Origin: Xanthomonas massiliensis
Lineage (GTDB): Bacteria > Pseudomonadota > Gammaproteobacteria > Xanthomonadales > Xanthomonadaceae
Reading direction: 5' to 3'
Assembly (NCBI RefSeq): GCF_900018785.1
Contig: NZ_FCOY01000005.1
Coordinates: 1-64,000 of the forward strand
DNA: 64,000 nucleotides
Within the stretch, counting starts at the first letter, position 1. Each line of letters begins with the position of its first letter. The notes under the pieces were generated by a model. It worked only from the letters and a program-made list of their open reading frames with translations, was not told the DNA's origin and did no database searches. A program made the position numbers and the translations under genes. This document shows, piece by piece, positions 36,525-46,137 of the stretch.

Positions 36525-36770
36525 GGGGAGAGGGCTTTCGGCGCGACGGGGGGGAATACGGCAGGGGCCGCGCGCCGGGCGGAACGCGACCGGCCAGGGC
36601 CGCGCGGCCATGGATCGCCCGTGCGCGCGCCGGGCGAAGCGCGCGCAGCATGCGCCCGCCGTCGTTGTCGCTGCGTGGACGCGCGCGGGCCGCCGCGCCG
36701 TGCGCGCATTGCGCGATCCGGACCGGGCCGCTAACGTCGCCGCCTCGTTTCCCCGTGCCGCAGGACCGCC

Positions 36771-38921
36771 ATGACCCCGCCGAGCCGCCTCTCCGCCGCC
36801 CTCGCCCTGGCCGCGACCTTCGCCGCCGCCGATGCCCGCGCCGACGAGGGCATGTGGATGCCCACCCAGCTGCCGCAGATCGCCGCGGCGCTGCGCCAGG
36901 CCGGTTTCGCCGGCGACCCGGCGGCGCTGTCGGACGTCACCCGCCCGCCGCTGAGCGCGGTGGTCAAGGTCGGCGGCGGCACCGGCGTGTTCGTCTCGGC
37001 CGACGGCCTGCTGCTGACCAACCACCACGTCGCCTTCGGCGTGATCCAGTACAACTCGAACGCGAAGGAAAACCTGATCGACGGCGGCTTCGTGGCCAAG
37101 GACCGCGCCGACGAGCGCGCGGCCAACCCGGATTTCCGCGTGCTGGTCACGGTCGGCTTCGACAAGGTCACCGACGAGGTGCTCGCGGATGCGCGCGGCA
37201 AGACCGGGCGCGCCTACTTCGATGCGGTGGAGGCGGCCAGCAAGCGCATCGTCGCCGAGTGCGAGGCCGGCGGGCAGGTGCGCTGCAGCGTGGCCGACAT
37301 GTACTACGGCAGCGACTTCTACCGCATCGCCCAGCTCGAGCTGAAGGACGTGCGCCTGGTCTACGCGCCGCCGCGCGCGATCGGCAACTACGGCGACGAG
37401 ATCGACAACTTCATGTGGCCGCGCCACGCCGGCGACTTCACCCTGCTGCGCGCCTACGTCGGCAAGGACGGCAAGCCGGCGCCGTACAGCCCGGACAACG
37501 TGCCCTACCAGCCGCCGGCGCACCTGCAGGTCGCGCTGGACGGGCCGAAGACCGGCGACTACGCGATGCTGGCCGGCTATCCCGGCACCACCTACCGCCA
37601 CCGCACCGCAGGCGAGTTCGCCCGCCAGGTCGGCCACGTGCTGCCCACGCGGGTGGCCACCTTCGATGCGCTGATCGCCGTGATCGAGGCCCAGGGCCAG
37701 GCCGATCCCGATGCGAAGACCCGCTACGCCTCGCAGCTGCAGTCGCTGAAGAACAACCGCAAGCGCGCCGCCGGCGAGCTGGAAGGCCTGCAGCGCAGCG
37801 ACGCGGTGCGCCTGCGCGGGCAGGACGAGGCGGCGATGCTGGCGGCCACGCACGGTGCCGATGCCGAGGCGATCGCCGAGTTGCACGCGGTGCTCGATGC
37901 CGCCGCCGCGACCAGCGACCGCGACCTGCTGCTGGCACTGGCCGCCGGCCAGACCCAGCTGTTCGGCGCGGCGCTGACCCTGGAGCGGCTGCGCATCGAG
38001 TCGGCCAAACCCGATGCCGCGCGCGAGAGCGGCTACCAGCAGCGCGACCTGGCGCTGATCGAGGGGCGGCTGAAGCAGGCCCAGCGCCGCTACGCGCCGC
38101 AGGTGGAGAAGGCGCTGCTGGCCGATCTGCTCGCCCGCTACCAGCAGCTGCCCGACGCCCAGCGCGTGCCCGAGTTCGACGCCGCCTTCGGCCGCACCCC
38201 GGCACAGCTGGCCGCCGCACTGGACGCGCTGTATGCCGGCACGAAACTCGGCGAGGAAAGCGAGCGCCTGTCGCGCTTCGCCGCCGCGCGCGAGGGCAAG
38301 CCGCTGGCCGCCGACCCGCTGGTCGCGCTGGCCGCCACGCTGGTGCCGGCGCAGCTGCGCCTGGAGGACGAGCGCAAGGCCCGCGATGGCGAGCTGCTGC
38401 GCCTGCGCCCGGCCTACATGCGCGCGCTGTTCGCGTGGCGTGCCAGACAGGGCCGGGCGCTGTATCCGGACGCCAACGGCACCCTGCGGGTCAGCTACGG
38501 CCGGGTCGAGCCGCTGGCCCCGCGCGATGCGGTGGCCTACGCGCCGGTGACCACGGTGGCCGGCATCGTCGAGAAGAACACCGGGCAGGTGCCGTTCGAT
38601 GCGCCCAAGCCGCTGCTGGAGGCCATCGCCAGGGGCGACTTCGGCAGTACCGCCGACCCGCAGCTGAAGACCCAGACGGTGGACTTCCTCACCAACCTGG
38701 ACACCACCGGCGGCAACTCCGGCTCGCCGGTGCTCAACGCCCGCGGCGAGCTGATCGGCCTGAACTTCGACAGCAACTGGGAGTCGGTCAGCGCCAGCTG
38801 GTGGTACGACCCGCGCACCAAGCGCGCCATCCACGTGGACATGCGCTACCTGCGCTGGCTGCTGGCCAAGGTGTACCCGGCGCCGGCGCTGCTGCGCGAG
38901 ATGGGTTTGCCCGAATCCTGA
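36771..38921 (+). CDS. S46-family dipeptidyl peptidase
   Basis: 716 residues, signal peptide MTPPSRLSAALALAATFAAADARA. The catalytic serine protease triad is visible: LLTNHHVAFG (His 86), GNYGDEIDNFMWPRHAGDF (Asp region) and TTGGNSGSPVLN (Ser about 650). S46 peptidases (DPP7, DPP11) remove N-terminal dipeptides in the periplasm and help non-fermenting bacteria to feed on protein. The C-terminal GLNFDSNWE..SWWYD region forms the substrate pocket; whether it prefers hydrophobic or acidic residues is not decided here. Confidence 0.95.
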   Translation: MTPPSRLSAALALAATFAAADARADEGMWMPTQLPQIAAALRQAGFAGDPAALSDVTRPPLSAVVKVGGGTGVFVSADGLLLTNHHVAFGVIQYNSNAKENLIDGGFVAKDRADERAANPDFRVLVTVGFDKVTDEVLADARGKTGRAYFDAVEAASKRIVAECEAGGQVRCSVADMYYGSDFYRIAQLELKDVRLVYAPPRAIGNYGDEIDNFMWPRHAGDFTLLRAYVGKDGKPAPYSPDNVPYQPPAHLQVALDGPKTGDYAMLAGYPGTTYRHRTAGEFARQVGHVLPTRVATFDALIAVIEAQGQADPDAKTRYASQLQSLKNNRKRAAGELEGLQRSDAVRLRGQDEAAMLAATHGADAEAIAELHAVLDAAAATSDRDLLLALAAGQTQLFGAALTLERLRIESAKPDAARESGYQQRDLALIEGRLKQAQRRYAPQVEKALLADLLARYQQLPDAQRVPEFDAAFGRTPAQLAAALDALYAGTKLGEESERLSRFAAAREGKPLAADPLVALAATLVPAQLRLEDERKARDGELLRLRPAYMRALFAWRARQGRALYPDANGTLRVSYGRVEPLAPRDAVAYAPVTTVAGIVEKNTGQVPFDAPKPLLEAIARGDFGSTADPQLKTQTVDFLTNLDTTGGNSGSPVLNARGELIGLNFDSNWESVSASWWYDPRTKRAIHVDMRYLRWLLAKVYPAPALLREMGLPES

Positions 38922-38974
38922 TTCCCGGGCGCGCGCGGCCCTAAACTGCCCCAGGTCCCGGGAGGAGGCGTCCC

Positions 38975-41900
38975 TTGCTGTCGAGCTGGCTGCTGTTCGC
39001 GGTTTCGCTGTGCTACGCGGCGCTGCTGTTCGGCGTGGCGTGGTGGGGCGACCGGCGTCCGCTGTACCCGGAGCGGCCGTGGCTGCGCCCGGCGGTGTAC
39101 AGCCTGGCGCTGGCGGTGTACTGCTCCTCGTGGACCTTCTACGGCGCGGTCGGCACCGCGCTGCGCAACGGCATCGGCTACCTGCCCATCTACGTCGGGC
39201 CGCTGCTGATGATGCTGTTCGGCTGGCGCATCATCGAGCGCCTGGCGCTGATCGCGCGCAGCCAGAACACGGTGTCCATCGCCGATTTCATCTCCTCTCG
39301 CTACGGCCGCTCGCAGCGCCTGGCGGCGCTGGTCGCGCTGCTGGCGCTGGTCGGGCTGGTGCCGTACCTGGCGCTGCAGTACAAGGCCGTGGCGATGAGC
39401 GTGGAGGTGCTCAGCGGGCGTGGCGGCGGCGCCGGGTTCTGGAGCGATCCGGCCTTCTACGTGGCGATGCTGATGGCTACCTTCGCCGCCGCGTTCGGCA
39501 CCCGCCAGGTCGATGCCACCGAGCACCACCGCGGGATGATGCTGGCCATCGCCCTGGAATCGCTGGTCAAGCTCGGCGCGATGCTGGCGGTGGGCCTGTT
39601 CGCCTGGCTGTGGCTGGACGCGCGCCACATCGACGTGATCGCCGCCACCGGCGCGCTGATCGACAACACCCCGGCGATGGGGCTGCTGGCGCAGACGCTG
39701 CTGAGCTTCCTGGCCATCGTCTGCCTGCCGCGCCAGTTCCAGGTGGCGGTGGTCGAGTGCGGCGACGTCGGCGACGTGCGCCGCGCGCGCTGGCTGTTCG
39801 GGCTGTACCTGGTGCTGATCTCGGTGGCGGTGGTGCCGCTGGCGGTCGCCGGCCTGGCCCGCTTCGGCGCCTCCGGCGCGGTCGCCAACGATGCGATGGT
39901 GCTGGCCCTGCCGATGGCCGAGGGCCAGAACCTGCTGGCGCTGGTGGTCTACGTGGGCGGCTTCTCCGCCGCCACCGGCATGGTCATCGTGTCCTCGATC
40001 GCGCTGGCGACGATGGTCAGCAACGACCTGGCCATGCCGTTGCTGCTGCGCGGCGACCGCCACGGCGCCACCGCGCCGGCGGTGGCGCCCAAGGTGCTGT
40101 GGATCCGCCGCCTGGCGATCTTCGCCCTGGCGCTGGTGTCCTACGGCTACTACCGCAGCTCGCGCGGGGACAGCTCGCTGGCCTCCTACGGGCTGATGGC
40201 CTTCGCCGCGGTGGCGCAGTTCGCGCCGGCGGTGATCGGCGGGCTGTACTGGCGCGGGGCCAGCCGTCGCGGCGTGGAGGCCGGCCTGGCGCTGGGCTTC
40301 GTGGCCTGGGCCTACACCCTGCTGCTGCCGGCGCTGACCCTGTCGGGCTGGCTGCCGGGCCAGTGGCTGCAGGACGGGCCGTTCGGCTTCGCCTGGCTGC
40401 GCCCGCAGCAGCTGTTCGGCATGAACGGCTGGGACCCGTTGACCCACGGCACGTTCTGGTCGCTGCTGCTCAACACCGGGGCGATGATGGTCGTCTCGGC
40501 GCGCTGGCGCCCGAGCGTGGACGAGCGCCTGCGCGCCACGCCGTTCCTGGATCCGTATGCGCAGCGCCCGGCGGTGGCCGGCGAGTGGCCCGGCCACGTG
40601 CGCGTGGCCGACCTGCTGACCCTGGCCGAACGCGTGGTCGGCGACCGCCATGCCTACCGTGCCTTCAGCGAGCAGGCGCACCTGCTCGGCCGCGACCTGC
40701 AGACCGGCGCGGTGGCCGACCGCGCCTGGGTGCAGTTCACCGAGCGCCTGCTCGCCGCCTCGATCGGCGCGGCCTCGGCGCGGCTGGTGCTGACCAGCCT
40801 GCTGCGCGGCTCGGGCATGGACCTGGGCGAGGTGGTGGCGGTGCTCGACGAGGCCGGCCAGGAGCTGCGCTTCAACCGCGAGATCCTCTCCACCACGCTG
40901 GAGAACATCAGCGCCGGGGTCAGCGTGGTCGATCCGGAGATGCGCCTGACCGCGTGGAACCGCCGCTACCAGCAGATGTTCGGCTACCCCGACGGTATGC
41001 TCTACGTCGGCCGTCCGGTGGCCGACCTGATCCGCTACAACGCCGAACGCGGCGAACTCGGCGAGGGCGACGTCGAGGAGCAGATCAACCGCCGCATCAA
41101 CCACATGCGCGCCGGCACCCCGCACGTGTTCGAGCGCACCCGCAGCGACGGCAAGGTGATCGAGATGCGCGGCCAGGCGCTGCCCGGCGGCGGCTACGTG
41201 ACCAGCTACAACGACGTCACCGAGTTCAAGCACGTCGAGCGCGCGCTGCGCGAGGCCAACGAGAACCTGGAACAGCGCGTGGCCGACCGTACCCGCGAGG
41301 CCGAGATCGCCCAGCAGTCCAAGACCCGGTTCCTGGCCGCGATCAGCCACGACGTGCTGCAGCCGCTCAACGCCGCGCGCCTGTTCGCCTCGGCGCTGCG
41401 CGAGAGCAGCCAGGGCGACGAGCAGCAGCGCCACCTGGCCGAGCGCGTGGACGCCTCGCTGCGCGCGGCGGAGGAGCTGCTCGACGGCCTGCTCGACGTG
41501 TCGCGGCTGGACGCCGGCGGCCTGCGCCCGGAACTGAGCGACTTCGACGCCGGCGCGGTGCTGCGCGAGCTGGGCGCGCAGTACGCGCCGGTGGCGGCCG
41601 CGCGCGGCCTGCAGCTGCACGTGCACGCGCGCCCGGTATGGGTGCACAGCGACCGGCGCCTGCTGCGCCGGGTGCTGCAGAACTTCATGGCCAACGCGCT
41701 GCGCTACACGCGCAGCGGCCGCATCGTGCTGGGCATGCGCGGGCGCGGCGACCGCATCGAGCTGCAGGTGTGGGATACCGGCCCGGGCATCCCCGAGCAC
41801 CACATGCGCCAGATCTTCGACGAGTTCCAGCGCTACCAGCAGCCGTTCGACTGGGGCGAGCAGGGCCTGGGCCTGGGCCTGTCGATCTGCCAGCGCATCT

Positions 41901-42427
41901 CCGGGGTGCTCGGCCACGACCTCAACGCGCGCAGCCAGGTCGGCAAGGGCAGCATGTTCTCCATCGTCGTGCCGACGGTGGCCACGCCGGCCGCCGCGCA
42001 GGTGCAGGCGGTGCGGCGGACCCGGCCGGTGGCCGGCGGCGAGTCGCTGGCCGGGCTGCGCGTGCTGTGCGTGGACAACGACCACGAGATCCTGGAAGGC
42101 ATGCGCGCGCTGCTGGGACGCTGGCAGGTGGAGGTGATCACCGCCACCTCGGTGGACCATGCGCTGGAGAAGATCGCCGAACGCCCGGACGTGCTGCTGG
42201 TGGACTACCACCTGCACGACCGCCTGGATGGGCTGGACACGCTGGACCTGCTGCGCCAGGCGCTGCCCGAGCCGGTGCCCGGCGCGCTGCTCACCGCCGA
42301 CGGCCGCGACGAGCTCAAGCAGCAGGCGCGCCAGCGCGGCTACCGGATCCTGACCAAGCCGGTGAAGCCGGCCTCGCTGCGCGCCTTCCTCACCGCCTTC
42401 CACGTGCCGCGCGGCGCGGCCGGCTGA
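38975..42427 (+). CDS. CrbS/MxtR-type hybrid histidine kinase with SSS transporter domain
   Basis: 1150 residues. The first about 490 form a sodium/solute symporter-like region of about 13 helices (YCSSWTFYGAVG, ISSRYGRSQRL). A PAS domain follows (about 640-750: LENISAGVSVVDPEMRLTAWNRRY), then a coiled coil, HisKA with H792 (AAISHDVLQPLNAARL), HATPase (NALRYTRSGRIVLG, GLGLGLSICQR) and a receiver with D1077 (LLVDYHLHD). This is the CrbS (MxtR) layout, which with CrbR (ErdR) controls acs in Vibrio and Pseudomonas. TTG 38975 has GGGAGGAGG upstream. Confidence 0.92.
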   Translation: MLSSWLLFAVSLCYAALLFGVAWWGDRRPLYPERPWLRPAVYSLALAVYCSSWTFYGAVGTALRNGIGYLPIYVGPLLMMLFGWRIIERLALIARSQNTVSIADFISSRYGRSQRLAALVALLALVGLVPYLALQYKAVAMSVEVLSGRGGGAGFWSDPAFYVAMLMATFAAAFGTRQVDATEHHRGMMLAIALESLVKLGAMLAVGLFAWLWLDARHIDVIAATGALIDNTPAMGLLAQTLLSFLAIVCLPRQFQVAVVECGDVGDVRRARWLFGLYLVLISVAVVPLAVAGLARFGASGAVANDAMVLALPMAEGQNLLALVVYVGGFSAATGMVIVSSIALATMVSNDLAMPLLLRGDRHGATAPAVAPKVLWIRRLAIFALALVSYGYYRSSRGDSSLASYGLMAFAAVAQFAPAVIGGLYWRGASRRGVEAGLALGFVAWAYTLLLPALTLSGWLPGQWLQDGPFGFAWLRPQQLFGMNGWDPLTHGTFWSLLLNTGAMMVVSARWRPSVDERLRATPFLDPYAQRPAVAGEWPGHVRVADLLTLAERVVGDRHAYRAFSEQAHLLGRDLQTGAVADRAWVQFTERLLAASIGAASARLVLTSLLRGSGMDLGEVVAVLDEAGQELRFNREILSTTLENISAGVSVVDPEMRLTAWNRRYQQMFGYPDGMLYVGRPVADLIRYNAERGELGEGDVEEQINRRINHMRAGTPHVFERTRSDGKVIEMRGQALPGGGYVTSYNDVTEFKHVERALREANENLEQRVADRTREAEIAQQSKTRFLAAISHDVLQPLNAARLFASALRESSQGDEQQRHLAERVDASLRAAEELLDGLLDVSRLDAGGLRPELSDFDAGAVLRELGAQYAPVAAARGLQLHVHARPVWVHSDRRLLRRVLQNFMANALRYTRSGRIVLGMRGRGDRIELQVWDTGPGIPEHHMRQIFDEFQRYQQPFDWGEQGLGLGLSICQRISGVLGHDLNARSQVGKGSMFSIVVPTVATPAAAQVQAVRRTRPVAGGESLAGLRVLCVDNDHEILEGMRALLGRWQVEVITATSVDHALEKIAERPDVLLVDYHLHDRLDGLDTLDLLRQALPEPVPGALLTADGRDELKQQARQRGYRILTKPVKPASLRAFLTAFHVPRGAAG

Positions 42428-42442
42428 ACCTCGCCGCGCCGG

Positions 42443-43024
42443 TCAGGCCGCGCCGTGCAGGTGCTCGTACAGGATCACCGAGCCGACCAGGATCAGGATC
42501 GCCCCGCCAAGGATCTCGGCGCGGTGGCCGACCATCGCCCCGACCAGGCGGCCGATCATCACGCCCAGGGTGACCATCACCAGGGTGCACAGGCCGGTGG
42601 CCAGCGCCACCACGCCGATGTCCACGTTGACGAAGGCCAGGCCCGCGCCCACCGCCATCGCGTCGATGCTGGTGGCCAGCCCGGTCATCGCCAGGCCCCA
42701 GAAGCCCTGCCGGTGCGCCGGTGGCGGCGCAGGCTCGGGCGCCGTGCCGCCGCCGCGCAGGCCGCCGGCGATCATGTGCAGGCCGAGCGAGAGCAGCAGG
42801 AAGAAGGCGATCCAGTGGTCCACCGCCTGCACGTAGCCGGCGGCCAGGCGGCCGATCAGCCAGCCGACCACCGGGGTGAGGGCCTCGATGCTGCCGAAGA
42901 TCGCGCCGGCGCGCAGCGCATCGCGCAGCCGCGGCCGGTGCAGCCCGGCGCCCTTGCCGATCGCCGCCGCGAAGGCGTCGGTGGACATGGCGAAGCCGAG
43001 CATCAGGATGGAAAGAGGCGTCAT
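42443..43024 (-). CDS. mntP: Manganese efflux pump MntP
   Basis: 193 residues, six membrane segments in two repeats, each with the family motif: [15 protein letters not shown] and [17 protein letters not shown] (the paired Asp residues bind Mn). ATG 43024. A yybP-ykoY riboswitch lies upstream on the same strand, so expression should rise with excess manganese. It faces the kinase gene tail to tail. Confidence 0.95.
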   Translation of the reverse strand: MTPLSILMLGFAMSTDAFAAAIGKGAGLHRPRLRDALRAGAIFGSIEALTPVVGWLIGRLAAGYVQAVDHWIAFFLLLSLGLHMIAGGLRGGGTAPEPAPPPAHRQGFWGLAMTGLATSIDAMAVGAGLAFVNVDIGVVALATGLCTLVMVTLGVMIGRLVGAMVGHRAEILGGAILILVGSVILYEHLHGAA

Positions 43025-43084
43025 TGCGGTGGCCAACGGACCCGGGCGGGGGACGGACGACGGCCCGCATGCGCGCCCGGCATC

Positions 43085-43212
43085 GTGGCGCACGCGGTCC
43101 GCTGGTCTCGCCGGCCGGATCTGGCTGCCCGCACCACGGCGCATCGGCCGGGCATGTTGACGCGGGCGCTTCCGTCGTGGAAGCAGGCTACTCCCCAAGC
43201 AGGGGCGTGGAG
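43085..43212 (-). promoter_or_regulatory. yybP-ykoY manganese riboswitch upstream of mntP
   Basis: On the minus strand GGGGAGTAGCC (with TT before it) is followed by CGTCAACATGCCC and GGCGAGACC, the signature blocks of the Mn-sensing yybP-ykoY aptamer. The spacing and the downstream mntP gene agree. Mn binding should allow mntP expression. A 60-bp GC-rich spacer holds the expression platform. Confidence 0.88.
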
Positions 43213-43374
43213 TCTAGCAGCGCGGAAGCCGAAAAAACCGTTTCGAATCAAACGCGAAGGCCGCTTCATCCTTCATAGCCACGACTATGAAGCGCACCGC
43301 GCCCGGCGCTGCTTCATCGTCTCTTGCCGGCCGCGGGCGCATCCTGCCCCGCTCCGGTTCGTGAGGAGGCCTGC

Positions 43375-44355
43375 ATGGAACAGATCCAATGGGGCGCGGA
43401 TGGCATCGCCAGTTCGCGCATCGGCCTGGGTACCTGGGCCATCGGCGGGTGGATGTGGGGCGGCAGCGACGACGCGCGTTCCATCGCCACCATCCACGCC
43501 GCGCTGGAACGCGGCATCACCCTGATCGACACCGCACCGGCCTATGGCCAGGGCCATGCCGAGGAGATCGTCGGCCGCGCCCTGGCCGAGGACGGCCGTC
43601 GCGCGGGCGTGGTCATCGCCACCAAGGCCGGGATCTCCTTCCGCGACGGCAAGCCCTATCGCGACAGCAGCCCGGCGCGGTTGCGCCAGGAGCTGGAGGA
43701 TTCGTTGCGGCGCCTGCGCACCGACGTCATCGACCTGTACCAGATCCACTGGCCGGACCCGCACACGCCGCTCGAGGACACCGCCCGCGCGCTCGAGCAG
43801 TTCCGCCAGGCCGGCAAGATCCGCGCCATCGGCGTGAGCAACTTCTCCGTGGCGCAGATGCAGGCCTTTGCCGCGGTCGCGCCGCTGGCGGCGGTGCAGC
43901 CGCCCTACAACCTGTTCGAGCGGCAGATCGAGGCCGACGTGCTGCCCTGGGCGCGCGCCCACGGCCAGGTGCTGCTGTGCTACGGCGCGTTGTGCCGTGG
44001 CCTGCTGAGCGGGCGCATCCGCGCCGATACGCACTTCGGCGGCGACGACCTGCGCCAGGTCGATCCCAAGTTCCAGCCCGAGCACCTGCCGCACTACCTG
44101 GAGGCGGTGGACGAACTGGCGGCCTTCGCCCGCGCCCGCTACGGCAAGCCGGTGCTGGCGCTGGCGGTGCGCTGGGTGCTCGAGCAGGGCCGCACCGTCG
44201 CCCTGTGGGGCGCGCGCCGGCCCGAACAGCTCGATGCGGTGGCCGAGGTCGACGGCTGGCACCTGGATGCGCAGGCCCTGGCCCGCATCGACGCCATCCT
44301 CGCGCGTTGCGTGCCGCAGCCGTTGTCGCCGGCCTTCATGGCGCCGCCGGCCTGA
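43375..44355 (+). CDS. Aldo/keto reductase
   Basis: 326 residues. TIM-barrel NAD(P)H reductase: LGLGTWAIGGWMWGG, TLIDTAPAYGQGHAEEIVGRAL (Asp and Tyr of the tetrad), VVIATKAGI (Lys), LYQIHWPDP (His) and IGVSNFS. GAGGAGG lies 5 bases before ATG 43375. It resembles the general-stress AKR11-type enzymes. The second aldo/keto reductase begins 47 bp downstream, so they form an operon. Natural substrate unknown. Confidence 0.93.
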   Translation: MEQIQWGADGIASSRIGLGTWAIGGWMWGGSDDARSIATIHAALERGITLIDTAPAYGQGHAEEIVGRALAEDGRRAGVVIATKAGISFRDGKPYRDSSPARLRQELEDSLRRLRTDVIDLYQIHWPDPHTPLEDTARALEQFRQAGKIRAIGVSNFSVAQMQAFAAVAPLAAVQPPYNLFERQIEADVLPWARAHGQVLLCYGALCRGLLSGRIRADTHFGGDDLRQVDPKFQPEHLPHYLEAVDELAAFARARYGKPVLALAVRWVLEQGRTVALWGARRPEQLDAVAEVDGWHLDAQALARIDAILARCVPQPLSPAFMAPPA

Positions 44356-44402
44356 GGCGCGCGAGCGCCTTCCCTTCCATCTTTCCTGCAGAGGTACGCG
44401 AC

Positions 44403-45458
44403 ATGGAATATCGATTGCTGGGCCATTCCGGCCTGAAGGTATCGGTGCTCGCCATGGGCACCATGACCATGGGCGGCAAGGGCGAGTTCGCCAAGGTCGG
44501 CCACGTCGGCCTGGACGAGGCGCGCCGCCAGATCGACCTGTGCCTGGACGCGGGCATCAACCTCATCGACACCGCCGACGCGTATTCCAACGGTGCCAGC
44601 GAGGAGATCGTCGGCCAGGCCCTGGGCGAGCGCCGCCAGCAGGTGCTGATCGCCACCAAGGCGCGCTTCCCGATGGGCACCGGCCCCAACGACCGCGGCC
44701 TGTCGCGCCACCACCTGCTGCGTGCCTGCGAGGCCAGCCTGCGGCGCCTGGGCACGGATGTCATCGACCTGTACCAGCTGCACGAATGGGACGGGCAGAC
44801 GCCGCTGGAAGAGACCCTGGAGGCACTGGACACGCTGGTGCGCCAGGGCAAGGTGCGCTACGTGGGCTGCTCCAACTTCACCGGCTGGCAACTGATGAAG
44901 GCGCTGGGCATCGGCGCGCGCGAGCGGCTGCCGCGCTTCGTCAGCCAGCAGATCCACTACACCCTGCAGGCGCGCGAGGCCGAGTACGAACTGCTGCCGA
45001 TCGCCGTGGACCAGGGCGTGGGCGCGCTGATCTGGAGTCCGCTGGCCGGCGGCCTGCTGTCGGGCAAGTACCGCCGCGACGACCGGACGCCGGCGGGGTC
45101 GCGCCGGCTGGCGGGCTGGAGCGAACCGCCGGTGCGCGACGAGGAGCAGCTGTGGCGCATCGTCGATGTGCTGCTGGAGGTGGCGGCCGCGCACGGCGTC
45201 TCCGCCGCGCAGGTGGCGCTGGCGTGGACGCTGGGGCGTCCTGGCGTGGCCTCGCTGGTGATCGGCGGGCGTACCGAGGCGCAGTTCAAGGACAACCTCG
45301 CCGCCGCCGGGCTCGTGCTGGCCCCGGAGGAGCGCGCCCGGCTGGACGAGGCCAGCCGGCTGCCGCTGCTGTATCCGTACTGGCACCAGCGCAACACCGC
45401 CGCCGACCGCCTCGGCGCGGCCGACCTGACGCTGTTGGCACCGTACCTGGACAAGTGA
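44403..45458 (+). CDS. Aldo/keto reductase (YajO/voltage-channel beta-like)
   Basis: 351 residues with the same fold: MEYRLLGHSGLKVSVLAMGTMTMGG, INLIDTADAYSNGASEEIVGQAL, VLIATKARF, LYQLHEWDGQTPLEETLEALD, VGCSNFTGWQLMKAL, WSPLAGGLLSGKYRRD. All tetrad residues (Asp, Tyr, Lys, His) are present. Similar to the AKR family of broad-range aldehyde reductases. Second gene of the pair. Confidence 0.93.
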   Translation: MEYRLLGHSGLKVSVLAMGTMTMGGKGEFAKVGHVGLDEARRQIDLCLDAGINLIDTADAYSNGASEEIVGQALGERRQQVLIATKARFPMGTGPNDRGLSRHHLLRACEASLRRLGTDVIDLYQLHEWDGQTPLEETLEALDTLVRQGKVRYVGCSNFTGWQLMKALGIGARERLPRFVSQQIHYTLQAREAEYELLPIAVDQGVGALIWSPLAGGLLSGKYRRDDRTPAGSRRLAGWSEPPVRDEEQLWRIVDVLLEVAAAHGVSAAQVALAWTLGRPGVASLVIGGRTEAQFKDNLAAAGLVLAPEERARLDEASRLPLLYPYWHQRNTAADRLGAADLTLLAPYLDK

Positions 45459-46137
45459 GCCCTTCCCGGCGCCACCGTGACGGCGAACGCCCGCGGTGGC
45501 GCCGATGCGATTCGCTTGACGGCAACGGGGGGGCGCGACGCGCCGTCCATCTGGACGTTGTTCCTGGTTCCCCGCCCGGGAAAACCTAGACCTTCGATCC
45601 CGCGGATTTTTCGCAGCCGCATGGCTGGTCCAGCGGAAGCCGATGCGACGTTGCGCGGGTGATCGGGTTGTCCTCGGGCGATAGACCGTTCGGCTGCCGA
45701 CAAGAACGCCCCCGGCTTCGCGCCATCCGGGGGGCATCGGAATACGCGACCGTCAGGCGAAGGGGGGGGGGCTCGGAAGGGGAGGAGCTGGGAATCAGAA
45801 ATGGGATGCGCTCATGCATGCCCCATGGACATTGAGCGCGTCGTCCCCGCGCAGGCGGGGACCCCGTGCCTTTAGTCTTCCAGGACGAGTCGCCGAACGT
45901 TTTCGTGGCCGATTGATTCCACGGCGAAAGTCGCTGGTCCCCGCCTGCGCGGGGAAGACGAACAGTGTGTGATGTCGGCCACGACTCGTATCCCGCCGTC
46001 GCCCGCAGTCTCGTGCTTACCGCTTACCGCTTACCGCTTACCGCTTGCCGCTTGCCGCTTGCCGCCACCGCCGTAGTCACCGCCACCGCAAGCATTGGCC
46101 GCAGGAGACAGGGGGGACATGCCGGGGGCGGCCAGGC
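45459..46137. repeat. Repeat-rich intergenic region: REPIN-like pair, homopolymer tracts, 7-bp array
   Basis: No gene is seen. G tracts of seven and nine to ten lie near 45527 and 45762. A REP doublet is formed by GTCCCCGCGCAGGCGGGGAC (45843-45862) and its inverse TCCCCGCCTGCGCGGGGA (about 45938-45955). Seven tandem heptamers follow at 46015-46063: four GCTTACC then three GCTTGCC. Confidence 0.8.
45838..45962. repeat. REPIN-like inverted REP pair
   Basis: Two REP cores in opposite orientation, each flanked by the same CGTC/GACG arm, separated by about 75 bp. This is the layout of a REPIN, a mobile hairpin usually moved by a RAYT (TnpA-REP) transposase encoded elsewhere in the genome. Confidence 0.65.

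Noticed and set aside
38846..42403. Very long open frame antisense to the hybrid kinase
   Set aside because: It is Arg/His/Gln/Gly-rich with no domain, typical of the antisense frame of a high-GC gene; the plus-strand kinase has full domain support.
46015..46063. Possible CRISPR or VNTR coding repeat
   Set aside because: Units of 7 bp are too short and have no spacers; no frame with a start and ribosome binding site covers them.
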